64,000 nucleotides of DNA from Rhodopirellula baltica (GCA_002901265.1 PPHI01000077.1:57936-121935); one strand, 5' to 3'; positions 45,151-55,977 are shown, counted from the stretch's first letter. Numbers and translations: made by a program. The notes: generated by a model not told the origin, from the sequence alone.

Positions 45151-48100
45151 ATGAAACATTCCGCCCTCTTTGGCGTGCTGGCACTGTGCTGTTCAGCAGC
45201 CCACGGCCAAGACAACACCGCCCAACCGTCACGCTTCAACACGCTTGTCCTGAGCGAGGAGTTCCATAGCGAAGGGGCTTCCGTCGCGGACATCAATCAA
45301 GACGGTCACAAAGACGTGATCTCGGGGCCCTACTGGTACCAAGGCCCTGACTTCCGTACTCGTCACGCGTTCGCGGACGTCAAGCAGTACACGATCAAAG
45401 GCTACTCGGATCACTTCTTCTCGTTTCCTCGCGACTTTGACGGTGACGGCTGGGTCGACATCTTGACGATCCCAATTCCCGGCGGACCAAGTCACTGGCA
45501 TCGCAATCCCGCCGACGCGGGCAAAGTAACCGAGCAAAACGGGACTTGGGAAAAGCACTTGGTGCTCAACGACGTCGGAAATGAATCACCGACGCTCGTT
45601 GATGTTGATGGCGACGGTATCGACGATTTGGTTTGCGACCATGCCGGTAAACATGGCTACGCGAAAATCCAAACCGACCAACCGACCGCCCCATGGAACT
45701 TCATCGCGATCAGCGATCGAAGCGGATTTGGCCGGTTCACGCACGGCCTTGGCGTTGGCGATTTGAACGCTGACGGACGCGTTGACTTGTTGGACAAAGA
45801 CGGTTGGTGGGAACAAGGTAGCGATCCGACAGCAACCTTTGAATTTCATCCTGTCGCGTTCGCTCAGTCGGGCGGATCACAAATGCTGGTCTATGACTTC
45901 GATGGCGATGGCGACCAAGATGTCGTGTCCGCACAAAACGCACATGGTTATGGATTGGCCTGGTTCGAAAACCGCTCGGCTGACGCCGCTGATCCCGTGT
46001 TCGTCAAACGCACCATCATGAACGATGACGCATCGCCCAATCCTTATGGCTTGGCAATCTCGCAGTTGCACGCCGTTGATTTGGCTGACATCGACGGCGA
46101 TGGCATTTCGGACATCGTTACCGGCAAACGTTTCTGGGCTCACGGCGGCAATGACCCCGGTGCACAAGAATTACCGCTGCTGTATTGGTTTCGCACCGTT
46201 CGCACCACACATGGCGTCGACTTTGTACCGATGTTGATCGACCGACGTGTCGGCGTTGGGACTCAACTGGTCACCGACGACATCGACGGCAACGGCCATC
46301 CAGACATCATCGTTGGCAACAAGCTTGGCACCTATGTTGTGCTCAACAGCGGCAATCGAAGTGGTAACAGTGAAGCCGCTCCCGAGCTTGATCCAACACC
46401 ACGGCATACTGCGGGAACGAATGAATTTCGCTCTGGGGTCCGCACGACCGAACCACGTACTCCCGAACAAGAACGCGAGACGTTTGTCTTGCCGCCTGGC
46501 TTCGAAGTCGAGTTAGTCGCTTCGGAACCTCAAATTGCTAAACCGATGAACTTGGCGTTTGACCATCGGAACCGGCTTTGGGTGACCAGTTCGAACGAGT
46601 ACCCCTATCCGGCGAAAGACGGTGAAGGCCACGACACCATCAAAGTGCTGGAAGACACCACCGGCGACGGCCAGTATGACAAAGTCACGACATTTGCCGA
46701 CAACCTGAACATTCCCATTGGGCTGTATCCCTATGGCGACGGCGTGATCTGTTTTAGCATCCCCAACATCCTGTTCCTGCACGACACTGACGGGGACGGC
46801 AAGGCCGACCAACGCGAAGTCCTCTATGGACCATTCGACACCAGCCGCGATACCCACGGCATGTGCAACGCCTTCACGCGAGGCTATGACGGTTGGTTGT
46901 ATGCCTGCCACGGTTTCAACAACCAAAGCTCCGTCACAGGTCGCGACGGAAATCAAGTCACCATGCACTCGGGCAACACCTTCCGAATGCGACTGGACGG
47001 TTCACGTATTGAGCATTTCACACACGGTCAGGTCAATCCTTTTGGTCTCGCGTTCGACCTTCAAGGCAACGCGTTTACCGCCGATTGTCACACCAAACCT
47101 GTCACGTTGCTGATCCAAGGCGGCTACTACCCCAGTTTTGGGAAACCGCACGACGGGATCGGATTTGTCCCCGATGTGATGGACCACCTCAACGGCAGCA
47201 CCGCGATCGGCGGGATGGCCCTGTACAACGGCGGCAGCTTTCCGACCGTTTACCAAGGCAGCGCGTTCGGCGGCAACGTCATGACCAGCCGAATCAACCG
47301 CAATGCGATCACTCCCCGTGGCGGTTCGATCGAAGCCGTCGAAGAACCCGATTTTCTGATCTCAGGCGACCCTTGGTTCCGCCCCGTCGACTTGCAAATT
47401 GGTCCCGACGGATGCCTATATGTCGCCGACTTTTACAACCGAATCATCGGTCACTACGAAGTCCCACTCGACCACCCCGGACGCGACCGACACCGCGGGC
47501 GAATCTGGCGAATCAAATACACCGGCGATGACGCTCGACGTGACGCCATCGGGCCCCAGGAAACCATCACGGTTCCCGCCGCTGACGATCTTGCGGGGCA
47601 ATTGGACAGACTGGCGTCACCCAACTTCGCCGCTCGGATGCTCGCAGCCGACACGATTGTCGACCAGCATGGTGAAGCCGCGATTAAACCCGTTCGCTCC
47701 CGTCTGGCCAAAGCAACCGATACGACCTCGCAAGTTCACTTGCTGTGGGTCCTGCAGCGACTCGGTGACCTGGCGCCCAGTGATCTGGAAGCGGCCCTGA
47801 ATTCCTCCCACGCAACATTACGTGGTCACGCATTCCAGATGCTCGCGGCCGCCGGTGGCGAAGTACCCCACGAGTTCCTGACCGCTGGGCTGAACGATCC
47901 ATCGCCACAGGTTCGCCGCATGGCTGCTGCCGCGATGATTCAGCATCCTGCTGAATCCAACATCGCAGCGTTGCTCGATGCCCTTGGCCCCGCGCAGAAC
48001 GATCCACACTTGCGTCATGTGATCCGCATGGCGCTCCGCGATCACCTTCAACATGCGGATTGGTTCAACACCGCGACGGCTTCGATCAATGATCACCAAC

Positions 48101-49854
48101 GTGCCACGGTGTTGGATTTGTGCTTGGCGATCCAGACCGATTTCGCCGGTCGTTACATTGCCAACAACCTGTCGAAGCTGGAAAACGTCAGCGTCGACCA
48201 ACTGTCGCAGTACCTGACGTTTGCCAGTCGCTACTGTGCGGACGCTGACCTCGCCTCCGTCGTTGAACTTGCTAGGAATCGCTTCTCAAACAATGCCGGT
48301 TTCCAGGAAACGCTCCTCCGTTCGATCAAGAACGGACGCTCTCAGCGAGGCGAAGCTATTCCGCCGGTCGTCCGCCAATGGGCGATTGACCTCGCGTGCC
48401 ACTACCTTGGCATTGACGATCCCGCCGCTCCGCTGCCGCAAGTTCGCACGCCGGCAGATTGGACGTTTGTTCCAGATTCGGCACGCCCCAACCAGCCCCA
48501 GCCGTGGGACATCTCCGATAAACGCAATTCGTCCGATGGGCAGCAACACTCGAAACTCTACAGCAGCTTTCCGCATGGCGAGCCGTTGACGGGGACCTAC
48601 CGCAGTTCCGCATTTGAATTACCAAAGACATTCAGCTTTTACTTCGCCGGCCACGATGGCGACCCGAGCAAGCCACTGCAACAGAAGAACTTTGTCGCGT
48701 TGCACGACGTTGCAACGGGCGCCGTGATTCAGCGTTGGAGCCCGCCACGCAACGACACCGCCCAGCAGATCACCTGGGACTCCGCGGATGCCCAAGGCAA
48801 ATCCGTGTATCTGGAACTTGTCGATGGAGACACCGCGGGTGCTTACGCTTGGATCGCCGTGGGACGATTTTCCGTGGACGCTTTGAATCCGTCGGAACTG
48901 TTACAGAATCGACGATTGGCGACCGCCCTCGTCGCCGACTTTCAACTCAAACAACTCAAGCCAGCTCTTCGCACGCTTCTGACCGACCCCGAGGTTTCAC
49001 CTTCGTTGGCAACAGCTTATGCCGACGCGTTGGTTGCACTCGCACCCTCAGCGATTCAAACCGCAATCGCGCAGTCTTTGTCGCTCAGTGGAGTTCATGA
49101 CGAACTGCGTGGACAACTTGTGGACGCCTTGATCCGTCAACAACCAGACGCTGTCGAACCGATCCTGCAGAGCGTCATGCGTGTCGCACCTTCACTTGAC
49201 CAAGCGAAAATTGCCGAAGCATTGTCATCCGACCAAGCCGGCGCAGAGCAATTGATCCGCTTGATCGAACAAGGTGCCGCGTCACGAACGTTGCTCAAAC
49301 TTCCTTCGGTCGAAGCCAAACTTTCGCAGCTCGCCACGCCGGAACAGCAGCAACGCATTGCAACACTTGCCAAAGACCTCGGCAATGAACCGGAATCGGT
49401 GGCCGTCGCAATCGAATCACAGCGTGCGAGCTACCTTGCCGATCCGGGGAACGAGTCCCGCGGTGGCGCCGTCTTCAAAACGCAGTGTGCGATCTGCCAC
49501 AAGGTCAAAGGCGTCGGCGCCGAAGTCGGTCCCAACCTGGATGGGATCGGAAGCCGTGGCTTGGATCGCGTCGTCGAAGACGTTTTGGCACCGAACCGCA
49601 ACGTCGACGCGGCGTTTCGCACGAGCGTGATTTTGCTTGATGACGGGCGTGTCTTGAGCGGTTTGATCAAACGTACCGAAGGTGCTCAGATCATCCTGGT
49701 CGACGACAAGGGTAAAGAAATCGCAGTCCCTACTGACGCGATCGAAAACCAAAAGCAAAACCGCAACTCGCCGATGCCAGCGAACCTGCACGAGATCCTG
49801 ACGCCGCAACAGCGAAACGACTTGTTCGCGTATCTGTTGTCGCTAACGTCATAA
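45151..49854 (+). CDS. PVC-type heme-binding CxxCH protein with VCBS-type repeats (1567 residues)
   Basis: A giant exported protein with signal peptide residues 1-19. Residues about 30-420 hold FG-GAP/VCBS-type repeats with Ca-binding patterns (DFDGDGWVDI, DVDGDGIDDL, DFDGDGDQDV). Residues about 450-790 form the membrane-bound-dehydrogenase-like beta-propeller of the PVC family (VELVASEPQIAKPMNLAFD, then DLQIGPDGCLYVADFYN). HEAT-like helical repeats follow at about 800-1050, and a further domain before a C-terminal cytochrome with CAICH at 1446-1450. It probably oxidises a sugar or similar substrate in the periplasm and passes electrons to heme. The substrate is unknown. A terminator-like hairpin follows the stop. 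Confidence 0.88.
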   Translation: MKHSALFGVLALCCSAAHGQDNTAQPSRFNTLVLSEEFHSEGASVADINQDGHKDVISGPYWYQGPDFRTRHAFADVKQYTIKGYSDHFFSFPRDFDGDGWVDILTIPIPGGPSHWHRNPADAGKVTEQNGTWEKHLVLNDVGNESPTLVDVDGDGIDDLVCDHAGKHGYAKIQTDQPTAPWNFIAISDRSGFGRFTHGLGVGDLNADGRVDLLDKDGWWEQGSDPTATFEFHPVAFAQSGGSQMLVYDFDGDGDQDVVSAQNAHGYGLAWFENRSADAADPVFVKRTIMNDDASPNPYGLAISQLHAVDLADIDGDGISDIVTGKRFWAHGGNDPGAQELPLLYWFRTVRTTHGVDFVPMLIDRRVGVGTQLVTDDIDGNGHPDIIVGNKLGTYVVLNSGNRSGNSEAAPELDPTPRHTAGTNEFRSGVRTTEPRTPEQERETFVLPPGFEVELVASEPQIAKPMNLAFDHRNRLWVTSSNEYPYPAKDGEGHDTIKVLEDTTGDGQYDKVTTFADNLNIPIGLYPYGDGVICFSIPNILFLHDTDGDGKADQREVLYGPFDTSRDTHGMCNAFTRGYDGWLYACHGFNNQSSVTGRDGNQVTMHSGNTFRMRLDGSRIEHFTHGQVNPFGLAFDLQGNAFTADCHTKPVTLLIQGGYYPSFGKPHDGIGFVPDVMDHLNGSTAIGGMALYNGGSFPTVYQGSAFGGNVMTSRINRNAITPRGGSIEAVEEPDFLISGDPWFRPVDLQIGPDGCLYVADFYNRIIGHYEVPLDHPGRDRHRGRIWRIKYTGDDARRDAIGPQETITVPAADDLAGQLDRLASPNFAARMLAADTIVDQHGEAAIKPVRSRLAKATDTTSQVHLLWVLQRLGDLAPSDLEAALNSSHATLRGHAFQMLAAAGGEVPHEFLTAGLNDPSPQVRRMAAAAMIQHPAESNIAALLDALGPAQNDPHLRHVIRMALRDHLQHADWFNTATASINDHQRATVLDLCLAIQTDFAGRYIANNLSKLENVSVDQLSQYLTFASRYCADADLASVVELARNRFSNNAGFQETLLRSIKNGRSQRGEAIPPVVRQWAIDLACHYLGIDDPAAPLPQVRTPADWTFVPDSARPNQPQPWDISDKRNSSDGQQHSKLYSSFPHGEPLTGTYRSSAFELPKTFSFYFAGHDGDPSKPLQQKNFVALHDVATGAVIQRWSPPRNDTAQQITWDSADAQGKSVYLELVDGDTAGAYAWIAVGRFSVDALNPSELLQNRRLATALVADFQLKQLKPALRTLLTDPEVSPSLATAYADALVALAPSAIQTAIAQSLSLSGVHDELRGQLVDALIRQQPDAVEPILQSVMRVAPSLDQAKIAEALSSDQAGAEQLIRLIEQGAASRTLLKLPSVEAKLSQLATPEQQQRIATLAKDLGNEPESVAVAIESQRASYLADPGNESRGGAVFKTQCAICHKVKGVGAEVGPNLDGIGSRGLDRVVEDVLAPNRNVDAAFRTSVILLDDGRVLSGLIKRTEGAQIILVDDKGKEIAVPTDAIENQKQNRNSPMPANLHEILTPQQRNDLFAYLLSLTS

Positions 49855-49897
49855 CGGTTCGCACCGTCGCCGATTTGGGCGAAATGCGAACCGTTTT
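49853..49897. terminator. Terminator-like hairpin between convergent genes
   Basis: aacggttcgca and tgcgaaccgtt form an 11-bp stem followed by a short T-run, overlapping the stop of the upstream gene. The symmetry could serve both convergent genes. Confidence 0.7.
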
Positions 49898-49917
49898 GAT
49901 CCGTTTTATTACTAGAA

Positions 49918-50625
49918 CTACTCGCGTGGTGGTCGATCGCCTTGAGAGCGTGGGCCGCCTTCACGTCGCGGGCCACCTTCATGTGGTGGTCCTTGCGGTC
50001 CGAATTGCAGCTTCTGAGCCTGCTCTTCTGTCAGGATTTTCTCCATCCGCTTGTCGACCAACTCCTGCAATGCGGCGAGTTTTTTGCGCTGAGCATCAGT
50101 CAACTCCAACATTTCAATAAGCTGCTCTGGCAAGATCGTTCCAGGGCGAGGCGGTTGAAACCCGTTGGGTCCGCCAGGTCCGCCGCCAAAACCCTGAGGT
50201 GGTCCACCACCGAAGCCCTGCGGTGGCCCGCCACCGAAGCCGCCTGGACCGCCCCCGAAACCTTGCGGTGGGCCGCCGGGACGACTTCCGGCTTGGGATT
50301 GGTTTGTGAACATCGCAGCCATTTCGTACTGAGTCAGAGTCCCATCGCCATTGGCGTCGGCCCTTTTGAACAGATTCTGCAATCGCGGGTCACTTAGTTC
50401 ATCTTCGCTAAGTACGCCGTCCCCGTTGGCATCGAATTGCATCAACTTTTCGATCGGCGACTGCCCCGCGTTGCGTCCCGGACCACCAAATCCATTTTGC
50501 ATGCCCCGGTTTCCACCTCGCGGCCCGCCTTGTTCGCCACCGCGTGATCCTGGACCGCCGGGCGGTTGTGCCAACGCCATCGTTGGGGCAATGCAAACTG
50601 CCATTGAAAAGAGCAAACGTTTCAT
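49918..50625 (-). CDS. Secreted EF-hand protein with Gly/Pro-rich repeat
   Basis: The ATG at 50625 gives 235 residues with signal peptide LLFSMAVCIAPTMALA; the frame is open to 50772. Two calcium-binding EF-hand loops are visible, DANGDGVLSEDEL and DANGDGTLTQYEM. A GGG/PPQGFGGG repeat region lies between these and a short helical segment (LTDAQRKKLAALQELVDK, resembling an Spy/CpxP-like or metal-binding helix), and the C-terminus is Gly/Pro/Arg-rich. It is convergent with the giant heme protein. Role unknown; a calcium- or surface-associated partner of the flanking enzymes is possible. Confidence 0.8.
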   Translation of the reverse strand: MKRLLFSMAVCIAPTMALAQPPGGPGSRGGEQGGPRGGNRGMQNGFGGPGRNAGQSPIEKLMQFDANGDGVLSEDELSDPRLQNLFKRADANGDGTLTQYEMAAMFTNQSQAGSRPGGPPQGFGGGPGGFGGGPPQGFGGGPPQGFGGGPGGPNGFQPPRPGTILPEQLIEMLELTDAQRKKLAALQELVDKRMEKILTEEQAQKLQFGPQGPPHEGGPRREGGPRSQGDRPPRE

Positions 50626-50692
50626 CAGTACAACTCGATCGAGAAGAGAAAAGGAGCGACAGGAACACAGACGCCTAAAGAGTGGCGTGCGT

Positions 50693-51376
50693 CTAGGAAT
50701 TGCGTGGACGTTCGATTTGTCGATCGTCCGGGGTTCGTCCAAGCACGATGTCGAACACCGCGCTGTATTCATCCAGTTTCGAATCGGGGACCTTCTTAAA
50801 GTCCGCCTGAATCAATTCATGGTCCACGACGTCACCGGCGCTTCGGAAAACTCCATCACGTGAGTTGCCTTCGTGACCACGAATCATGCACTGTGTGGTC
50901 AAAAGCTCGCGATCACCGGCTGATACTTTGATGTGGATGTGTGGCGCGGGGCGACCCGGATAGGGCACTGGTTTAATCGTTCGGAATCGGTATCCGCCGT
51001 CGGATGCCGTTTCGAATTTTCCATAGCCCTGAAAGTGCTTGTCCTGTTGATCTTTTTTGCCGTTGCTGTCAGCCGAATGTAAGTAAACGGCGTTGGCATC
51101 GCACTGCCAGATTTCGATCGTCGCGTTACGAATAGGCGAGCCACTACGGCTGAGGATACGACCGGTAAAATGTGTGATCTCGCCCACCGCTGGCGTCGTG
51201 CTGTCCTTGATCACGATCAGGTCATTGTCCTGGTCCAACGGCAAGTGATCTGGATAGAACGGTCCTTCAGTCAACCGAGGTGTCGGCAACATCAACTGTT
51301 CGGCGAACAAACCTTTGGTGGTCCAAAGCGACAGCGAGCCAGCGGCGAGTGCGCGACGTCGTGAGATAAGGTGCAT
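50693..51376 (-). CDS. Tat-exported intradiol ring-cleavage dioxygenase
   Basis: The start at 51376 gives 227 residues with an RR-type leader (HLISRRRALAAGSLSLW), typical of Tat export. The core is that of intradiol dioxygenases such as protocatechuate 3,4-dioxygenase: TEGPFYPD near the start, then WQCDANAVYLH and PVPYPGRPAPHIHIKV. Likely Fe(III) ligands are Tyr98, Tyr139, His146 and His148, all present. Known enzymes cleave catechols between the hydroxyls; here export suggests action on extracellular aromatics. It lies between two giant heme proteins and beside an EF-hand gene on the same strand, 67 bases away, so the two minus-strand genes may be one operon. Confidence 0.88.
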   Translation of the reverse strand: MHLISRRRALAAGSLSLWTTKGLFAEQLMLPTPRLTEGPFYPDHLPLDQDNDLIVIKDSTTPAVGEITHFTGRILSRSGSPIRNATIEIWQCDANAVYLHSADSNGKKDQQDKHFQGYGKFETASDGGYRFRTIKPVPYPGRPAPHIHIKVSAGDRELLTTQCMIRGHEGNSRDGVFRSAGDVVDHELIQADFKKVPDSKLDEYSAVFDIVLGRTPDDRQIERPRNS

Positions 51377-51723
51377 GTCATTCTCCGAGGAATAGCCGGC
51401 GGGAAGTGGTAGTGTGTGATCCAATCAGACATCTTATCAAACCCGGCTTCACTCAATCAGTTGCGAATCGCCGTCCGAACCGCCGATAAATACCGGCGAA
51501 ATTGAAAATCATTTTTTTGGCGATCATCGCCTGCCGCAACTTCGGTTCTGGCAACGGTTTTCAACTCGCCATCCATCGCATGTACCAAATCGTTGACGCC
51601 CCACACCTTAGCGGCGACAATGTGACCTTCCCCCGACCACGCGGCGCAGCGGCACCGGTTCCGCCCCCTGCCGCAAGCTTCGGTCGACCCACCTAGCGAC
51701 TTCTCCCCCCGCTGCTACTGCTC

Positions 51724-54700
51724 ATGAATCGTTTATTGCTGCTCGGCGTTCTCGCCGCCTGCCCGCTGTTCGCCGCCAAGTCACCTGCTCAGTCGAAACC
51801 GCTCTTTGACGGCCAGCATTTCACCGATTGGGACTGTGACCGTGACTACTGGACGATCCGTGACGGGGCGTTCGTCGGCGAGATTAAACCGGGCACCCAA
51901 CTACGCAAAAACACTTGGCTGGTTTGGAAAGGCGGCGAGTTGTCTGATTTCGAGCTCAATTTCCAATTTCGATTGACCGGTGCACCAGGCGCAAACAGCG
52001 GCGTGCAGATCCGTTGCCAAGTCGACAATGTTGATCATGTCTCCGGCTACCAAGCCGACTTGGATATGGGCGACATCTGGCTGGGGCGGATATATGACGA
52101 ACACGGGCGGGCCCTGCTGGTCGAGCGCGGAAGCCGCGTCAAAATTGAAACCGACGGACAACGTCACACCCAAACGTTTGCACCGAAGGAACAATACAAG
52201 GTGTTGTTTCGGGAGAAGGCTTGGAACGAATATCGAATTGTCGCCGTGGGGCCCCGAATCGATGTCTACGTCAACGGGACGTTGTTCTCGCAACTCTTGG
52301 ATCTCCAACAAGGCGAACGTGATTTGAAAGGCCAATTGGCGTTCCAACTTCACAGTGGTGGCGAAACCAAGATCGAATTCAAAGACATTCGGCTGGAGAC
52401 GTTGAGCGACGAAGACGAATCGCGTCTGACGAAATTCGAACTGAAAACGGCTGCCCCAGCAGACATCGATCAATCCAACCAAGGCGTCTTTCCTAAAACC
52501 GACCAAGGCAGCGAACTGGATCTAGGATTCGAATCCGGGTCCTTGCGTGACTGGGTCAGCGAGGGTGAAGCGTTTCGTGGTCAACCGGTCAAGACTGACA
52601 CGATCGCTAGTCGCTGGGCGGGACAGAGCAGTCAAAAAGTCGGCGATTACTTTATCGGTGGATTCGAATTATTACGTGATGCTCCCACCGGAACGATCAC
52701 ATCAAAGCCGTTCAAACTCGACCAGCCTTATGCCAGTTTCATGATCGGCGGAGGCAACACCGAAGCGACTCGCGTCGAAATCGTTGCGATAGCAGAGGAC
52801 GGAACGCAATCGCCGATCTTTACCGCCGTCGGTGACAATCGCGAACAAATGCGACGCGTTGTTGCCGACGTGACCAAGTACATCGGAAACACAGTTGCCG
52901 TCCGCGTGATTGACGAGAACACCGGTGGCTGGGGCCATATCAATTTCGACGACTTCCGATTGCACGACACTCCGCCGGCTCCGGTACAAATCTCACAAGC
53001 ATGGCGTTCAACAGAGAACCCGTTGCTTCAGCATTTGGTTCCCAACCTGCCAACCGAGCGATCTTTTGCGAGCGAGCGCCCGGAAGTCGCGTCGACGGTC
53101 GAGCAGATGTATGTCCCGGAGGGCTTTTCTTGCGACGTCGTCGCTGCCGAGCCAATCGTTCATCAACCGATCGCGTTTACCTTTGATGCTCGTGGCCGTT
53201 TGTGGATCGTCGAAGGACATTCCTATCCGCAGAAGCGTCCGGCAGGCGAAGGCTTGGACAAAATCGTCATCCTTTCGGACAAAGACGGTGACGGTCGTTT
53301 CGAAACACGCGACGTCTTTGCCGAAGGATTGAATCTGGTCAGCGGCCTGGAAGTCGGATTTGGCGGTGTCTGGGTGGGCGCGGCTCCAGAGTTATTGTTC
53401 ATCCCGGATCGCAACGGCGACGATCAACCTGATGCCGATCCGATCGTGATGTTAGACGGATTCGGATACGGAGACACGCACGAAACATTGAACAGTTTCA
53501 TGTGGGGCCCGGACGGATGGCTCTACGGAAACCAAGGCGTCTTTAACACGTCAATGATCGGCGCACCAGACGCTGCGGAGAACCAGCGTCAGCACCTAGC
53601 AGCCGGTGTCTGGCGATTCCATCCGACACGACGTGAGTTCGAAGTCTTCGCCCATGGCGGTAGTAACCAATGGGGCTTGGACTATGACCTCCATGGCCAG
53701 ATGTTTATGACGCACTGCCGAAGCCACTGGGGACGTGGATCGACGACCCACGTGATGCGGAATGGTCACTATTGGAATCAGGTCAACGGTGGCTACGCGG
53801 ACTTCATATCCGCGAACGAGTTGCCCGGCATGCCACACCTCAAGAGCTATCTGCTTGCGTCGGCCCGGTATGGCCACGGCGAAGGCGGCGCCGGAAAACC
53901 AGGTTCGCGAGCCGTCTATGGCGGCCACTCCCATGTCGGAACCATGATTTACTTGGGCGACAATTGGCCGGATGAGTACCGCAACCATCTGTTTACACTG
54001 AACCTGCACGGCCACCAAATCAACCATCAAGTCAACCGACGTGAAGCGGGTGGATACAACACCCAACACGCTGGCAGCGACGTATTGTTTTGTGCTGACC
54101 AACAATTCGTCGGCGTTGACTTAAAAGTCGGTCCTGATGGAGCGGTTTATATCAGTGATTGGTACGACCCAAGACACTGCCATAATCCCAACACCGAACT
54201 ATGGGATCGGGGCAACGGCCGGATCTATCGCATGCAGTTCGATGCCACCTACCAACCTAGTACTGTTGACTACGAGAACGCGTCAGGCGCCGAATTGGTC
54301 GCGGCGTTAACTCATGCGAATCATTGGCACGCACGCACCGCACGGCTCGTTCTCGCCGACCGAGCGTCAACCGGAACGGTGGATGCGGCAACGATCGCCA
54401 GTTTGCGAGGCTTGCTTTCTAACCATGACGTTGCGATCCGACTTCAAGCGATTTGGACGTTGCACACAATCGGTCAAACCGATCAAGAGCTCGTTCGCTA
54501 CCTACTGCATGACCAAAGCGAGTACGTTCGCGCCTGGGCTGTCCAACTAGGCTGTGAAGCACTTTCGGAAACGATCATGGGAGCGATCTTACAACGGTAC
54601 TCCGAATCAGACGCTTTTACGAATGATCATTCACTCCTTGTCCGCCGAGCGATTGCATCGGCACTTCCGGACGTTGAACACGAGGCAGCGTGGGCAATCG

Positions 54701-55977
54701 CGGCGACACTTTTGTCCGACCAAAACAGCGTTTCCGATCGTGATTTGCCGCATTTGATCTGGCAATGCTTTGCACCGCTCCTGCGGTCTGATATCCGTCG
54801 TGGCATTCAACTTGCCGACGCCTCGCCATTGATCGCGATCAATGATCTTTCGCTGTGGTACGCGGCGCGGACCGATGCGACAGGACGCGATATTCTTTGT
54901 CAACGAATTGCCGACGCAGACGACCAGTCGTTGGCCCGCTTCACGACACTTTTTGCGGGGGCGGTCGCGGGCATGCGAAACATTGCCGCGCCGGAAACCT
55001 GGTCCTCGGTCTCTTCGCGTTTGTACGATTCTCACGACCTTCAAGTACGCACTTCAGCCGAACAGATCGGTGCTGCCTTCGCCGATCCAACCTTGTTCGC
55101 AAAACTACGACAAGTCGCTACAGACGAATCCGTTGATCCCGGGCAACGACGTCGAGCCATCCAGCTTCTGCAGGCTGACTCCAGTCGCGGAAACCTGGAC
55201 GTCTACCTGGCCTTGGTCGATGAAACTGAATTTGCCGCAACGGCACTTCCACTCCTGGCCCGCTTTGACGATTCAAGGATCGCCGACAAAGTCCTACATC
55301 ACTACAAGGGATGGCACCCTTCGATTCAAAATGCCGCGTTGGAGCTACTTTCCAGTCGCCCTCAATCGGCAGAACGGGTGTTGGACCAAATCGCCGCCGG
55401 CGAAATGGAAAAGGCTCAACTTACCGCGTACTTCGCGACCAAAATGGCAAACCTTGGCAACGACGAATTGAACACGCGTTTGGCCAAGGAATGGGGACGA
55501 CTGGGTGCTTCTTCAGCAGAGCTCCAGGACGAGATTCGCAAGACGATCAACGCTTACAACGCAGCACCGAAATGGGCGTTCAGCGAACAACAGGGTGCGG
55601 CACATTTCAAAAAACTGTGCGCGGCATGTCACCAACCCGAGCAAGAGAACGCTCGCTTGGCGCCAAAGCTGGAAGGCACCCGCACGAAAGGTGTTGAGTA
55701 TGCAATCGAAAACGTCATCGACCCAAACGCCGTGATCGGCCAGGACTTCCAAGCACGCGTGATCCTGACTTCGGATGGTCAGGTAGTCACGGGTCTGATT
55801 CAAGACGAAACCGAGAGTGCGATCACGGTAAAAACCGCAAACAGTGTCGTGACGATCAATCAGGACGAGATCGAAGAAATCAAAGTCTCCGAAAACTCCT
55901 TCATGCCCTCCGGCCTGCTAAACACACTAGACGATCGCGAAAGGATCGAACTATTCAAGTATGTTTTGTCGCTGTAG
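51724..55977 (+). CDS. PVC-type heme-binding CxxCH protein with N-terminal DUF1080 domain (1417 residues)
   Basis: An exported protein (signal peptide about residues 1-22). Residues about 25-225 match the DUF1080/3-keto-disaccharide-hydrolase type beta-jellyroll (FDGQHFTDWDCDRDYWTIRD). A second beta domain occupies about 260-420 (LDLGFESGSLRDWVSEGEAF). The PVC family propeller follows from about 455 to 835 (YVPEGFSCDVVAAEPIVHQP, then KVGPDGAVYISDWYD), then HEAT-like repeats (about 850-1200) and a C-terminal cytochrome with CAACH at 1299-1303. It resembles the 1567-residue protein upstream but starts with a carbohydrate-binding-like module instead of VCBS repeats, suggesting division of substrate recognition. 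Confidence 0.88.
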   Translation: MNRLLLLGVLAACPLFAAKSPAQSKPLFDGQHFTDWDCDRDYWTIRDGAFVGEIKPGTQLRKNTWLVWKGGELSDFELNFQFRLTGAPGANSGVQIRCQVDNVDHVSGYQADLDMGDIWLGRIYDEHGRALLVERGSRVKIETDGQRHTQTFAPKEQYKVLFREKAWNEYRIVAVGPRIDVYVNGTLFSQLLDLQQGERDLKGQLAFQLHSGGETKIEFKDIRLETLSDEDESRLTKFELKTAAPADIDQSNQGVFPKTDQGSELDLGFESGSLRDWVSEGEAFRGQPVKTDTIASRWAGQSSQKVGDYFIGGFELLRDAPTGTITSKPFKLDQPYASFMIGGGNTEATRVEIVAIAEDGTQSPIFTAVGDNREQMRRVVADVTKYIGNTVAVRVIDENTGGWGHINFDDFRLHDTPPAPVQISQAWRSTENPLLQHLVPNLPTERSFASERPEVASTVEQMYVPEGFSCDVVAAEPIVHQPIAFTFDARGRLWIVEGHSYPQKRPAGEGLDKIVILSDKDGDGRFETRDVFAEGLNLVSGLEVGFGGVWVGAAPELLFIPDRNGDDQPDADPIVMLDGFGYGDTHETLNSFMWGPDGWLYGNQGVFNTSMIGAPDAAENQRQHLAAGVWRFHPTRREFEVFAHGGSNQWGLDYDLHGQMFMTHCRSHWGRGSTTHVMRNGHYWNQVNGGYADFISANELPGMPHLKSYLLASARYGHGEGGAGKPGSRAVYGGHSHVGTMIYLGDNWPDEYRNHLFTLNLHGHQINHQVNRREAGGYNTQHAGSDVLFCADQQFVGVDLKVGPDGAVYISDWYDPRHCHNPNTELWDRGNGRIYRMQFDATYQPSTVDYENASGAELVAALTHANHWHARTARLVLADRASTGTVDAATIASLRGLLSNHDVAIRLQAIWTLHTIGQTDQELVRYLLHDQSEYVRAWAVQLGCEALSETIMGAILQRYSESDAFTNDHSLLVRRAIASALPDVEHEAAWAIAATLLSDQNSVSDRDLPHLIWQCFAPLLRSDIRRGIQLADASPLIAINDLSLWYAARTDATGRDILCQRIADADDQSLARFTTLFAGAVAGMRNIAAPETWSSVSSRLYDSHDLQVRTSAEQIGAAFADPTLFAKLRQVATDESVDPGQRRRAIQLLQADSSRGNLDVYLALVDETEFAATALPLLARFDDSRIADKVLHHYKGWHPSIQNAALELLSSRPQSAERVLDQIAAGEMEKAQLTAYFATKMANLGNDELNTRLAKEWGRLGASSAELQDEIRKTINAYNAAPKWAFSEQQGAAHFKKLCAACHQPEQENARLAPKLEGTRTKGVEYAIENVIDPNAVIGQDFQARVILTSDGQVVTGLIQDETESAITVKTANSVVTINQDEIEEIKVSENSFMPSGLLNTLDDRERIELFKYVLSL

